Shown: piece by piece, positions 9,221-17,483 of the stretch
Layout of the letters: each line of letters opens with the position of its first letter
How positions within the stretch are numbered: position 1 is the first letter of the stretch
Assembly: GCA_018827375.1 (NCBI GenBank)
Contig: JAHJYW010000045.1
Location: 186,001-250,000, forward strand
Length of the DNA: 64,000 nucleotides
Reading direction: 5' to 3'
Source of the DNA: Alphaproteobacteria bacterium
GTDB taxonomy: Bacteria > Pseudomonadota > Alphaproteobacteria > Caulobacterales > Hyphomonadaceae
Notes under the pieces: model-generated
Database searches by the model: none
What the model was told of the DNA's origin: nothing
Seen by the model: only the letters and a program-made list of their open reading frames with translations
Position numbers and translations under genes: made by a program

Positions 9221-10024
9221 TTAAACGCTCACCTTAACGCTGATTGGTGCGTGGTCGGAGGGTTTCCAGCCGCCGCGCCAGGCGAGGTGGACGCGGTAGG
9301 TGTCGATCTTGGTGTCGGGGAGGGCTTCGGGATTGGCCCAGATATGGTCGAGGCGGCGGCCCTTGTTGGCGGCGGCCCAGTCTTTCGCGCGATAGCTCCA
9401 CCAGGAATACAGCTTCTGCTCGTCAGGCACGGCCATGCGGGCAATGTCGGCAAAGCCGGCGGTCTGGCGGGAGTGTTCGAGCAGGTCCGTTTCGACCGGC
9501 GTGTGCGAGACGATCTTGAGGAGCTGTTTGTGCGACCAGACATCGTTCTCGTGCGGGGCGACGTTGAGGTCGCCGACGAGGATGCGCGGCGCTTTCTTCA
9601 GCTTCTTGTAGCCAGGACCGAGCTTTTCGAGGAAGTCGAGCTTGTGGGCGAATTTGTCGTTCTTGACCGGGTCGGGCTCGTCGCCGCCGGCCGGCAGGTA
9701 GATATTGTGGATCTCGATGCCTTTGACGCGGGCGGCAATGGCGCGGGCGTGGCCATGGCGGCAGAGGTCCGGCACGTCAGCGCGCTCAAGCGGGAAGCGC
9801 GAGGCGATGGCGACGCCGTGATGGCCGCCTTTCTGTCCGTTCAGCACGAGGTGGGGCAGGCCCATTTCGCGGAACTGCTTTTCCGGGAACTCGCCGTCCT
9901 GGCACTTGGTCTCCTGCAGGCAGATGACATCGGGCGCTTCGGCGGCAACGAATTCAGCGACGTTCGGGGCGCGCAGGCGAACCGAGTTGATGTTCCAGCT
10001 GACGATCTTGAGAGGCTTTGACAT
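9221..10024 (-). CDS. xth: Exodeoxyribonuclease III
   Basis: A 267-residue AP endonuclease/3'-5' exonuclease of base-excision repair. It has WNINSVRLRAP (metal ligand Asn), LQETKCQD (catalytic Glu), IHNIYLPAGGDEPD, LVGDLNVAPHENDVW (Asp/Asn pair), RRLDHIWA and the terminal SDHAPIS His. All residues expected of the Xth family are present. The hairpin at 10059-10088 lies in its 5' region. Confidence 0.95.
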   Translation of the reverse strand: MSKPLKIVSWNINSVRLRAPNVAEFVAAEAPDVICLQETKCQDGEFPEKQFREMGLPHLVLNGQKGGHHGVAIASRFPLERADVPDLCRHGHARAIAARVKGIEIHNIYLPAGGDEPDPVKNDKFAHKLDFLEKLGPGYKKLKKAPRILVGDLNVAPHENDVWSHKQLLKIVSHTPVETDLLEHSRQTAGFADIARMAVPDEQKLYSWWSYRAKDWAAANKGRRLDHIWANPEALPDTKIDTYRVHLAWRGGWKPSDHAPISVKVSV

Positions 10025-10330
10025 GGGATCTGCCTAGCACTGATCCCTGAAACGTCAACGCGCCCGAACGCGGGGGAGTTCGGGCGCGCCTGACGCGAGT
10101 CTCAACGTCTCGCCGGCAAGGGAATTCCGGCGGCGATGTCACGGATTGGTTCACAGCGGGGGGTCAAGTGCTGCGCGGGGTCTTTCCGTTTCATCGACAG
10201 TTGCAAAGATGTCACTCCCTGCGGAATTATCAAGTAAAATATATGTTAGAAGCTTGCCTTTTTGAGTTCTTGAAACTTTTGCGACGGTCCCTGCGTCATG
10301 CATGCCGTATAACGGGCTGCAGTGACGGCC
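10025..10330. other. Intergenic stretch between lolA and xth
   Basis: About 306 bp with no convincing gene. It holds the GC-rich hairpin at 10059-10088. Between about 10208 and 10290 it turns A+T-rich (runs such as AAAATATATG and TTTTTGAG), unlike both flanks, which may mark a promoter or small RNA region. I could not identify either. Confidence 0.5.
10059..10088. terminator. GC-rich perfect hairpin without T-tract
   Basis: Arms CGCGCCCGAAC (10059-10069) and GTTCGGGCGCG (10078-10088) pair perfectly over 11 bp around an 8-base loop. On the minus strand it follows lolA and precedes xth. There is no U-tract after it in that direction, only TTGACG, so it could be an attenuated terminator of lolA or a 5' structure of the xth mRNA. 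Confidence 0.4.
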
Positions 10331-10993
10331 TTAATTGTCGTCAAAATCCTTCATGATGAAGAGGCGCGGATTGAGCTTCTTTCCATATTCGACATTGCTC
10401 AGCTGGACGGACGTGATGTTGCCGCCGGAATCTTCCGTGCGCCAGCCGAGCAGTTCCTTGGTCACCTCGGAGAGGACGAGCGTCAGCGTGCCGTCCATCT
10501 CGCCAGACCGGTCGCGTAGCGTGACGCCGATACGGCCATTGGTGCGGATCACATCCAGCACCTGGGCTTCGCGCTCGAAGTCGAGGCTGTCGTCGAGGAG
10601 CAGTGACAGGGGCGTGGAGCTCAGCGGCACGCGGTCGGTGGTTTCCAGTTCGCTGTCCTGCATGGCAACGGTTGTCCCGTCGCTGACGATCAGAATCGGC
10701 GTCGGGTCGTTATAGTCAAAGCGCACCTTGCCGGGACGCGACAGGGCGAACGAGCCGCTGGATTCAGAATAGTCAGGCGCGACCTGTTCGAACTTGCCGC
10801 GGGCGGTTTTCACGTCCGACATGGCTTTCGAGACATCTTTCAGGATGGCGCTGCGCTCGGCAGCCGTGAGGGCGCCGCTGGTCGCGGGTGCGGTGATCGC
10901 AGGGGCTGCCGGGGCGGCGCCCTGAAGGGATACGGCGAGGGGCGCAGTGGCCAGCGCCGTGATTGCACCAAGGGTCGTCAGCAAGTTCATCAT
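10331..10993 (-). CDS. lolA: Outer-membrane lipoprotein carrier LolA
   Basis: A 220-residue periplasmic chaperone that ferries lipoproteins from LolCDE to the outer membrane. It has a signal peptide of about 25 residues, an Ala/Pro-rich spacer, then the LolA fold: TARGKFEQVAPD, GSFALSRPGKVRFDYNDP, LIVSDGTTVAMQDSEL and a hydrophobic LSLLLDD helix. AGGAGG lies 8 bases before the ATG. FtsK, often a neighbour of lolA in alphaproteobacteria, is 6.5 kb away here. Family identity is strong. Confidence 0.88.
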   Translation of the reverse strand: MMNLLTTLGAITALATAPLAVSLQGAAPAAPAITAPATSGALTAAERSAILKDVSKAMSDVKTARGKFEQVAPDYSESSGSFALSRPGKVRFDYNDPTPILIVSDGTTVAMQDSELETTDRVPLSSTPLSLLLDDSLDFEREAQVLDVIRTNGRIGVTLRDRSGEMDGTLTLVLSEVTKELLGWRTEDSGGNITSVQLSNVEYGKKLNPRLFIMKDFDDN

Positions 10994-11238
10994 TGTTTCG
11001 GCCTCCTTATGACCATTGGCTTAAACTTAATGGCCTGAACCCCACCTAAACAGGGCCGGATAAAGGTATTTCGGCCCCTTTTCGTTGGGCCTTGTTCATG
11101 CAGGCTGGCCATATGGGCCAAACCGGCCGCCCGATGAACACCGGGTGACGGGGCCCGTTCCGGACTTCGCACAGTGTCTGCTTGCGGAATCGGCCCCAGA
11201 GGCCCATCTTTGGGGCCATATATGAAGGAACAAACGCC

Positions 11239-12123
11239 ATGGACATTGCAGCGCTCAATACCAAAGACAGTACCGACCAGGATTTCATGGCGGATGTGGT
11301 CGAAGCCTCGAACTCGCAGCCCGTCATCGTCGACTTCTGGGCGCCGTGGTGCGGCCCGTGCAAGCAGCTTGGCCCAGTGATCGAACGCGTCGTCGAAGGC
11401 AAGAAGGGCGCGGTCAAGCTGGTGAAGATCAATATCGACGAGAACCCGGGCTATGCCGGCCAGCTGGGCGTGCGGTCGATCCCGGCGGTCTATGCGTTTG
11501 ACAAGGGCAAGCCGGTCGATGCGTTCATGGGCGCGCTGCCGGAAACCCAGGTGCGCGGCTTCATCGACAAGCTGCTGACCGGCACGGACAGCGCGCAGGT
11601 GATTGCCGAGGCGCTGGCGCAAGCGGAAACAGCCAGCCAGGCAGGCGATATCGGCACAGCCGCGCAGATCTATGCGAGCGTCATCCAGGAAGATCCGGAC
11701 AACGTGACCGCTATTGCGGGCCTTGCGCGCTGTTACCTCGCCAATGGTGACAAGGAACGCGCATCCGCGACGCTGGACATGGTGCCGGAGGCAAAAAAGA
11801 ATGATTCCGGTGTGAAGGGTGTGCGCATGGCCATCGACATGATGGCGGATGATGCCGCGCCCGGCGAATTTGACGAAGCGCTTGAGGCCGTCACGGCAGC
11901 GCCGGACGATCATGCCAAGCGGTTCGAGCTGGCCGAGAAATATGCCGGCGCAACGCGCTACAAGGATGCGATCGACCACCTGTTGATCATTCTGAGCGCG
12001 AAGCTGGACTGGGAAGAGGGCAAGGCGAAGGAGAAATTGTTGCAGGTGTTCGAGGCCGCGGGCCCGACGGACCCGGCAACGGTGGAAGGTCGCCGCCGTC
12101 TGGGATCACTGATGTTTGCCTGA
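11239..12123 (+). CDS. Thioredoxin with C-terminal TPR domain (CnoX/YbbN type)
   Basis: A 294-residue fusion. The N-terminal thioredoxin domain has the complete redox site WCGPC (residues 37-41) and the cis-Pro loop RSIPAVYAF. It is followed by TPR-like helices (AQIYASVIQEDPDNVTAIAGLARC) to the C-terminus. CnoX-type proteins hold unfolded clients for GroEL and protect cysteines during oxidative stress; here the intact CxxC suggests redox activity as well. GAAGGA precedes the ATG. It heads the group Lon-like, Trm112, DUF971. Confidence 0.9.
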   Translation: MDIAALNTKDSTDQDFMADVVEASNSQPVIVDFWAPWCGPCKQLGPVIERVVEGKKGAVKLVKINIDENPGYAGQLGVRSIPAVYAFDKGKPVDAFMGALPETQVRGFIDKLLTGTDSAQVIAEALAQAETASQAGDIGTAAQIYASVIQEDPDNVTAIAGLARCYLANGDKERASATLDMVPEAKKNDSGVKGVRMAIDMMADDAAPGEFDEALEAVTAAPDDHAKRFELAEKYAGATRYKDAIDHLLIILSAKLDWEEGKAKEKLLQVFEAAGPTDPATVEGRRRLGSLMFA

Positions 12124-12150
12124 TCAGGCGTTCGCCCCATATTGTGTCGT

Positions 12151-12828
12151 ATGACGGAGTCGAAACCCGGACCCATGAGTGTTGGTGACTACAGGAAAAC
12201 GAGCGATCTGCCGACGGCGCTGGCCGTGTTCCCGCTACCGGGGGCATTGCTGTTTCCGCGCTGGCCGCTGCCGTTGAACATATTCGAGCCGCGCTATCTG
12301 AACATGGTGGACGATGCGATGTCGGGCACGCGCCTGATCGGCATGGTGCAGGCCATGGGAGGTGAAAAGGTGCGGCCAGACCTGGCCCAGGTCGGCTGTG
12401 CCGGCCGGATCACCTCCTACGCGGAAACAGATGACGGGCGCTATCTCATCACGCTGACGGGCATCGCGCGCTTTGCCATTGGCAGCGAGATGGATGTGAT
12501 GACGCCTTATCGGCAGGTGACCCCGAACTGGGAGCCCTATGCCGGCGACCTTTTTGCGGCAACCGACATGGCTTTGCCGAGCCGCGATAAACTGCTTGGC
12601 GCTCTGCGGGCCTATGTTGAAATCAACAAGATGCATGCGGACTGGTCCGCTGTGGAGGAAGCGCCCATCGAGACGCTGGTGAACGCGCTTTGTTCGGGCT
12701 GTCCCTTCACGACGATGGAGAAACAGGCCTTGATCGAGGCGCCGAGCTTGAAAGCGCGGGCCGAAACGCTCATCACGCTGCTGAAGATGGATGTTCCCGG
12801 CAATGATGCTGGCGGGACAATGCAATAG
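12151..12828 (+). CDS. LON substrate-binding domain protein
   Basis: A 225-residue stand-alone version of the N-terminal domain of Lon protease: [40 protein letters not shown] and [18 protein letters not shown]. The ATPase and protease domains are absent, which is normal for this family. Its exact role is unknown. The start at 12151 is chosen as the first ATG after the thioredoxin stop; a second ATG at 12175 is possible. Confidence 0.88.
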   Translation: MTESKPGPMSVGDYRKTSDLPTALAVFPLPGALLFPRWPLPLNIFEPRYLNMVDDAMSGTRLIGMVQAMGGEKVRPDLAQVGCAGRITSYAETDDGRYLITLTGIARFAIGSEMDVMTPYRQVTPNWEPYAGDLFAATDMALPSRDKLLGALRAYVEINKMHADWSAVEEAPIETLVNALCSGCPFTTMEKQALIEAPSLKARAETLITLLKMDVPGNDAGGTMQ

Positions 12829-12838
12829 GACGCATGGC

Positions 12839-13072
12839 ATGAGCGACGAGACCCCCGCCAATCCCGAGCGCGCTTCGGGCGTTGATCCGCGCCTCCTGGA
12901 AATCCTGATCTGCCCGGTGTCGCGCCAGCCGCTGAGCTATGACCGCGCGGCCGGTGAACTGATCTCGAAGAAGGCCCAGCTAGCCTATCCGATCCGTGGC
13001 GGTATTCCGATCATGCTGGTGGATGAAGCGCGCGACTTGAGCGCCGATGCTGATGGCGGCGACCCGGCATGA
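12839..13072 (+). CDS. Trm112-family small protein
   Basis: A 77-residue protein with the Trm112/UPF0434 core: [34 protein letters not shown]. Eukaryotic Trm112 activates methyltransferases; the bacterial role is unclear. Only one Cys of the usual zinc-ribbon set remains (ICPVS), common in proteobacterial members. The stop overlaps the start of the DUF971 gene (ATGA). Confidence 0.88.
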   Translation: MSDETPANPERASGVDPRLLEILICPVSRQPLSYDRAAGELISKKAQLAYPIRGGIPIMLVDEARDLSADADGGDPA

Positions 13073-13374
13073 ACCCGCCTGCCTGGCCTGTACGGCTGAC
13101 ATTCCGGCGCGGCGCCGGAGAAATGCATGCCGCGTTTGAAGACGGGGCCTCTGGCGCTGTGGATTTTGTCCGCCTGCGCGAGGAAAGTCCGTCAGCCGAA
13201 GTGCAGGGACACGGCTCTGGTCCGAAACCCGTTCAGGCGCCGGTGCCGGCGGATATCACGGTGGAGCGCGCCGAGCCAGTAGGGCGCTACGCGCTGCGCA
13301 TTTTCTTTTCCGACGGACATTCAAGCGGGCTTTATACGTGGGACCTGCTGCGGCGGCTGACGGTCGGCGCCTAG
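13069..13374 (+). CDS. DUF971 (GBBH-like N-terminal) domain protein
   Basis: A 101-residue protein with the GBBH-N fold pattern: [20 protein letters not shown], then [26 protein letters not shown], which is the family signature. Relatives occur near Fe-S assembly (Mrp/ApbC) genes and on gamma-butyrobetaine hydroxylases. It is translationally coupled to the Trm112-like gene and its stop overlaps the convergent hydroxylase by 4 bp. Confidence 0.85.
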   Translation: MNPPAWPVRLTFRRGAGEMHAAFEDGASGAVDFVRLREESPSAEVQGHGSGPKPVQAPVPADITVERAEPVGRYALRIFFSDGHSSGLYTWDLLRRLTVGA

Positions 13375-14609
13375 CGCATCATGCTGGGAAGATCTGATTG
13401 ATCGGCGCTGGCCTGCCGCGCCATGGCACGGCGGATGGGCCCGATCCGGCTGGCGGCCGTAAGGGCCAGTCCGCGCAGGGGCTTGAGGATCGCATTATCA
13501 TTTGAAAAGGCGCGGTCCACGGCATCCATGAACATGGCGGTAGACGCCGCGTCGAAGCGGCGCCATTGCTGGTAGCGCTGGAGGGACGTGTCAGACCCTG
13601 GATCCAGCCCGACCGAGCGGGACTCCGTCATCACGTCGACCAGCGCACCGACATCCTTGAAGCCGAGATTGAGCCCCTGGCCTGCCAGCGGATTGATGCG
13701 ATGGGCGGCGTCTCCGAGCAGCGCGGCGCGCGGCCCGACAAGGCTGGTCGCGAGTTGCAGGTGGAGCGGATAGGCGAGTGGCGGACCATCAAGCGTCATC
13801 GGCCCGGCAAAGGCGGAAAAGCGGGCATTCAATTCGGCTTCTATCGCCTCGACGGGTTGCTTTGCCATGACTTCAGCCGCGCCCGTCTTCATGTACCAGG
13901 CGAGGTTTGCACGATTTCCGGGCAGCGGCAGGGTCGCGAATGGCCCTTCGGGCGTAAACAATTGCCGCGCGAGTCCCCCATGGGCGCGCTCAAGTTTAAC
14001 GTCGGCAGCGAATACGGACTTGCCATAGGGTCGTCCCTCCGTGGTGATGCCGAGGGCCGTGCGCACGCCGGAATTCACGCCATCGCAGGCGGCAATCAGG
14101 CCAGCTTCGACGGTGCGGCCGTCTTCCATGTCGATCCGCGCATGTGCGGGGCCTGTCTCTAGCGTGGCAAAGCGTGTGTTGCGCCACCAGGTGAGGTTTG
14201 GCTCGTTCGCCGCGACCGTGTCGAGGGCAGCCTGAAGTGCCGCAGCGGGCACCATCTGGCCGAGAGGTTCGCCCTGTGCATCGGCAGGAAGGTCGACTGT
14301 ATCAAACAAAACAGAGGGCGCACCGAACCAGTGGCGCCCGCCATCGGTTGCTTCCAGTCCCATCAGCGGCTCTGTCTCGCCTTCCAGGGCGGGGTGGACA
14401 CCAGCGGCGCCGAGCAGGCGCCAGCTGCCACGCACGATGGCGAAATTTCGCGTGTCTCGCGGCGGTGTCGCCTGCGGATCACGTGCATCCACGAGCAGGG
14501 TCGAGAATCCGGCCCGCGCGGCAAGAATGGCCAGTGATGTTCCGACCGGTCCGGCACCGATTATGGCCAGTTCAACCTTCAGTGATGGGGAGTCAGGCAT
14601 TTCTATCAT
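13371..14609 (-). CDS. UbiH/COQ6-family FAD-dependent hydroxylase
   Basis: A 412-residue flavoprotein monooxygenase. It has the Rossmann GAGPVGTSLAILAARAG for FAD at about residues 18-34, the mid-protein motif IAACDGVNSGVR (DG motif) and LLGDAAHRINPLAGQGLNLG (GD motif). These define the ubiquinone hydroxylase group UbiH/UbiF/UbiI/UbiL; which ring carbon it modifies cannot be told from sequence. The start may be 14609 or the ATG three codons later. It is convergent with the thioredoxin operon. Confidence 0.88.
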   Translation of the reverse strand: MIEMPDSPSLKVELAIIGAGPVGTSLAILAARAGFSTLLVDARDPQATPPRDTRNFAIVRGSWRLLGAAGVHPALEGETEPLMGLEATDGGRHWFGAPSVLFDTVDLPADAQGEPLGQMVPAAALQAALDTVAANEPNLTWWRNTRFATLETGPAHARIDMEDGRTVEAGLIAACDGVNSGVRTALGITTEGRPYGKSVFAADVKLERAHGGLARQLFTPEGPFATLPLPGNRANLAWYMKTGAAEVMAKQPVEAIEAELNARFSAFAGPMTLDGPPLAYPLHLQLATSLVGPRAALLGDAAHRINPLAGQGLNLGFKDVGALVDVMTESRSVGLDPGSDTSLQRYQQWRRFDAASTAMFMDAVDRAFSNDNAILKPLRGLALTAASRIGPIRRAMARQASADQSDLPSMMR

Positions 14610-14822
14610 GCTTCCTAGTTAGGGTGCAGTAACCAAGCCGTCCAGCGATGACCTAGTTTTAGGCGATTGGCCGCAACCCTGCACATCAATTGACCACCCA
14701 AGCTCAGAATCCGGCCTGACCCCTGCGCGGCAAGCGACTTTCCGCGACCGCCTCAATCATATCACAAATGGGAGAGCGCGGGGGGTCCCGAGCTCCAGTG
14801 TCATTCACGAAGGAGGGGCCAG

Positions 14823-16181
14823 ATGGGTCAGTCGATTGGAAGATGGATACGCGGGGCAGCATTGCTGCCAGTCGCGCTAACGGCGGGGGTCCTCGCCTAC
14901 GCGCAGGAGGGTGACGTCGCCACACGGCTTGCGGCGCTTGAGGAAACAGTCAACGGCAGCGCAAGCGCCTATGTTGACAACAGCTACCTGTTCCTCATCG
15001 GTGGCATAATTGTCATGTTCATGGCGGCCGGCTTCTGTATGCTTGAAGCGGGTCTCGTGCGTTCGAAGAACGCCGCCATGCAGTCGACAAAGAACGTTCT
15101 GCTCTACGCTGTTGCCGGCCTGATGTTCTGGGTTGTCGGCTACAACATGGCCTATCCTGGCACGACCATTCTGAACGGTCTTCTCGGCATCACGCCAGGA
15201 CCATGGTCCGGCGGTGATCTCAGTGTTGAAAGCGAAGCTGGCTATGCGCCGGCCTCCGACTGGTTCTTCCAGATGGTCTTCGTTGCAACCGCTGCCTCGA
15301 TCGTTTCCGGCACTGTTGCAGAGCGCGTCAAGCTCTGGCCTTTCCTGATCTTTACGGCTGTCCTGACCGCCGTGATCTATCCGATTGTCGTGTCCTGGGA
15401 ATGGGGCGGCGGTTACCTTGACACGGTCTGGTCGTTCTCCGACTTCGCCGGTTCGACACTCGTCCACTCGGTCGGTGGCTGGGCAGCGCTGGTGGGTGCC
15501 ATTATCATTGGTCCACGTACCGGCAAGTATATCGGCAATGTCGTGCACCCGATGCCGGGTTCGAACATCCCGCTCGCCGCACTGGGCACATTCATCCTCT
15601 GGTTCGGCTGGTTCGGCTTCAACGGCGCTTCGCAGCTTGCTGCGGGCACTGTGGCTGACATCAACTCGGTCGCTCAGATCTTTGCCAACACGAACATGGC
15701 CGCTGTTGGCGGCACGCTGTTCGCGATGGTCACAACGGCGATCCTTTATAAGGGCAAGATCGACGCAACGATGGTGTTCAACGGCGCGCTAGCCGGGCTT
15801 GTTTCCATCACGGCTGAGCCACTGACCCCGACAATGGGTCAGGCTGTCCTTATCGGTGGCGCGGGCGGTGTCCTTGCTGTGCTGACTGTTCCGCTGCTCG
15901 ACAAGTTCAAGATCGATGACGTTGTCGGCGCCATCCCGGTCCACCTTGTTTGCGGCATCTGGGGCACGCTCATCGTGGCGGCCACCAATGACGGCGCAAC
16001 CTATCTGGGTCAGGCTGTCGGTGTCGGGCTCACGGGTGTCTTCGTGGTTGCTGCCTCGACTGTTGTCTGGCTGCTGCTCAAGTTCACCATTGGTGTCCGC
16101 TGCAGCCTTGAGGCTGAAGAAATGGGCCTCGACAAGGCTGAGATCGGGCTAGAAGCCTATCCTGAATTCTCACGGGGCTGA
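14823..16181 (+). CDS. amtB: Ammonium transporter AmtB
   Basis: A 452-residue Amt channel with a cleavable-looking leader (to about residue 27) and eleven membrane helices. It keeps the functional pore residues: Asp and first His in FSDFAGSTLVHSVGG, second His in AIPVHLVCG, plus WFGWFGFNGAS. It conducts ammonium into the cytosol under nitrogen limitation. AGGAGG precedes the ATG. The usual glnK partner is not beside it. A strong intrinsic terminator follows at 16203-16240. Confidence 0.96.
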   Translation: MGQSIGRWIRGAALLPVALTAGVLAYAQEGDVATRLAALEETVNGSASAYVDNSYLFLIGGIIVMFMAAGFCMLEAGLVRSKNAAMQSTKNVLLYAVAGLMFWVVGYNMAYPGTTILNGLLGITPGPWSGGDLSVESEAGYAPASDWFFQMVFVATAASIVSGTVAERVKLWPFLIFTAVLTAVIYPIVVSWEWGGGYLDTVWSFSDFAGSTLVHSVGGWAALVGAIIIGPRTGKYIGNVVHPMPGSNIPLAALGTFILWFGWFGFNGASQLAAGTVADINSVAQIFANTNMAAVGGTLFAMVTTAILYKGKIDATMVFNGALAGLVSITAEPLTPTMGQAVLIGGAGGVLAVLTVPLLDKFKIDDVVGAIPVHLVCGIWGTLIVAATNDGATYLGQAVGVGLTGVFVVAASTVVWLLLKFTIGVRCSLEAEEMGLDKAEIGLEAYPEFSRG

Positions 16182-16202
16182 GGGGTTTCCTGAGAATATC
16201 GA

Positions 16203-16240
16203 CCCCGGCGGACCCTGTGTGTCTGCCGGGGTTTTTCTTT
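16203..16240 (+). terminator. Rho-independent terminator of amtB
   Basis: Arms CCCCGGCGGAC (16203-16213) and GTCTGCCGGGG (16221-16231) form an 11-bp stem with one G-T pair and a 7-base loop, followed by TTTTTC. Confidence 0.9.
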
Positions 16241-16250
16241 GCCCTAATGA

Positions 16251-16282
16251 AAACATCCCGCAGCGGCTGCTGCGGGATGTTT
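16251..16282 (-). terminator. Terminator downstream of the fasciclin gene
   Basis: A perfect 14-bp hairpin, arms AAACATCCCGCAGC (16251-16264) and its complement (16269-16282), with a 4-base loop. Read on the minus strand it lies 31 bp after the fasciclin stop and ends in TTTTC. Together with the amtB terminator it insulates the two convergent genes. Confidence 0.82.
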
Positions 16283-16313
16283 GCGTTTAGCTCTAAATAA
16301 TAGAGGCCGTGAA

Positions 16314-17213
16314 TTACTGGCCCGACATGTCCATGCTTTTATCCATGGTCTTGCTCATGTCCTCCGCCTCGTTCGCCGGATCGGTAATGACCTGGTCGAC
16401 GACGTGGATCACGCCATTCGAGGCATCGATATCCGTGCTGACAACGTCGATATTGTCCGCTGTAACCATGTCACCCACGCGCTCGATATCGAGGTTTGTG
16501 CTGGCGAGCGTCATGAGGTCGGTCTCACCCTGCTCGATGTCACTCGCGAGATATTTTCCCTCGACCACGTGGCCCTTGAGCAGTTTCTTCAGCTCAGCCT
16601 TGCCTGCTTCGGATGTCAGGTGGGCGACCACTTTAGGATCAAGCCTGTCGAAAGCGGCGTTTGTTGGCGCAAAGACCGTATATGGGCCGTCATTCATGAG
16701 GGCCGCGTCGAGGCCGGCGAGCTTGATCAGCGAGACCAGCGTCGTGAAACGGGCGTCATCCATCGCAACCTGGGCAATCGTACCCGGCATATCGGCATGG
16801 TTCATGGCATCCGCCTCTGACTTGTAATCAGGGCCGCCCATTTCGGACGCTTCGGTATCTGCATACGGCGTCACGGTTTCAGTCGACATCGTTGCTGCCA
16901 TCTTTGAATCTGCTTGTGCAGGTGCGGCCGTGTCAGATGTCATCGATTCCATTTCGCCGGATATTCCGGTTGATGTCGATGAAGAGGCCACCTGGAATGT
17001 CGAGTCACCATTGTCAGCCATTTGCAGGCGCTCAAGCTGCATCGCGTTCAGTTGCGCGATGGTCATGCCGTCGAGGTTCGATGCGTTATCGGTGGTGTAA
17101 AGGACTGGAGCGGGACTCTTAACGCCATCGGCGTTTTCGTTAGAGTCCTGGGCTGTGGCCGACAAACCCGTTAACAGGGCAACTGTGGCTGGAATGATGA
17201 GTAAGCGTTTCAT
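16314..17213 (-). CDS. Fasciclin (FAS1) domain secreted protein
   Basis: A 299-residue exported protein. It has a signal peptide (to about TAQ, residue 22), a long low-complexity Ser/Thr/Ala/Met linker (about 60-140) and one FAS1 domain (about 145-285) with YTVFAPTNAAFDRL (H1-like motif), KGHVVEGKYLASD and GVIHVVDQVI. FAS1 domains mediate adhesion in the envelope or matrix. The C-tail is Met/Asp/Ser-rich. AAAGGAG precedes the ATG. It is divergent from ftsK. Confidence 0.88.
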   Translation of the reverse strand: MKRLLIIPATVALLTGLSATAQDSNENADGVKSPAPVLYTTDNASNLDGMTIAQLNAMQLERLQMADNGDSTFQVASSSTSTGISGEMESMTSDTAAPAQADSKMAATMSTETVTPYADTEASEMGGPDYKSEADAMNHADMPGTIAQVAMDDARFTTLVSLIKLAGLDAALMNDGPYTVFAPTNAAFDRLDPKVVAHLTSEAGKAELKKLLKGHVVEGKYLASDIEQGETDLMTLASTNLDIERVGDMVTADNIDVVSTDIDASNGVIHVVDQVITDPANEAEDMSKTMDKSMDMSGQ

Positions 17214-17483
17214 GGTCGTCTCCTTTGTCGTTTCTTATGGGCAACCAACGGTCTCCCGGGGCCGCATGTTCCGTAATTGACCGCATTAAATTGGTGTTAG
17301 ATGCCCGATTTGGGGAGATTTATGCCTCTGGCGGTTTTTGCTCACAGGCTAAGACAAGTGGTAAATTCAGCCCCGAAACTGTTAACCATGCTACAGAATT
17401 GCGGTGTTTGATGTTTGCGCGGTGTTAAGGCTGAGCGGGCACTGTGTGCACTCCCCTATCGAGACGCGGAGTTGCCCCCACAC

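Noticed and set aside
9170-10021. 283-codon plus-strand frame opposite xth
   Set aside because: Exonuclease III motifs on the minus strand are complete; the opposite frame is a high-GC shadow.
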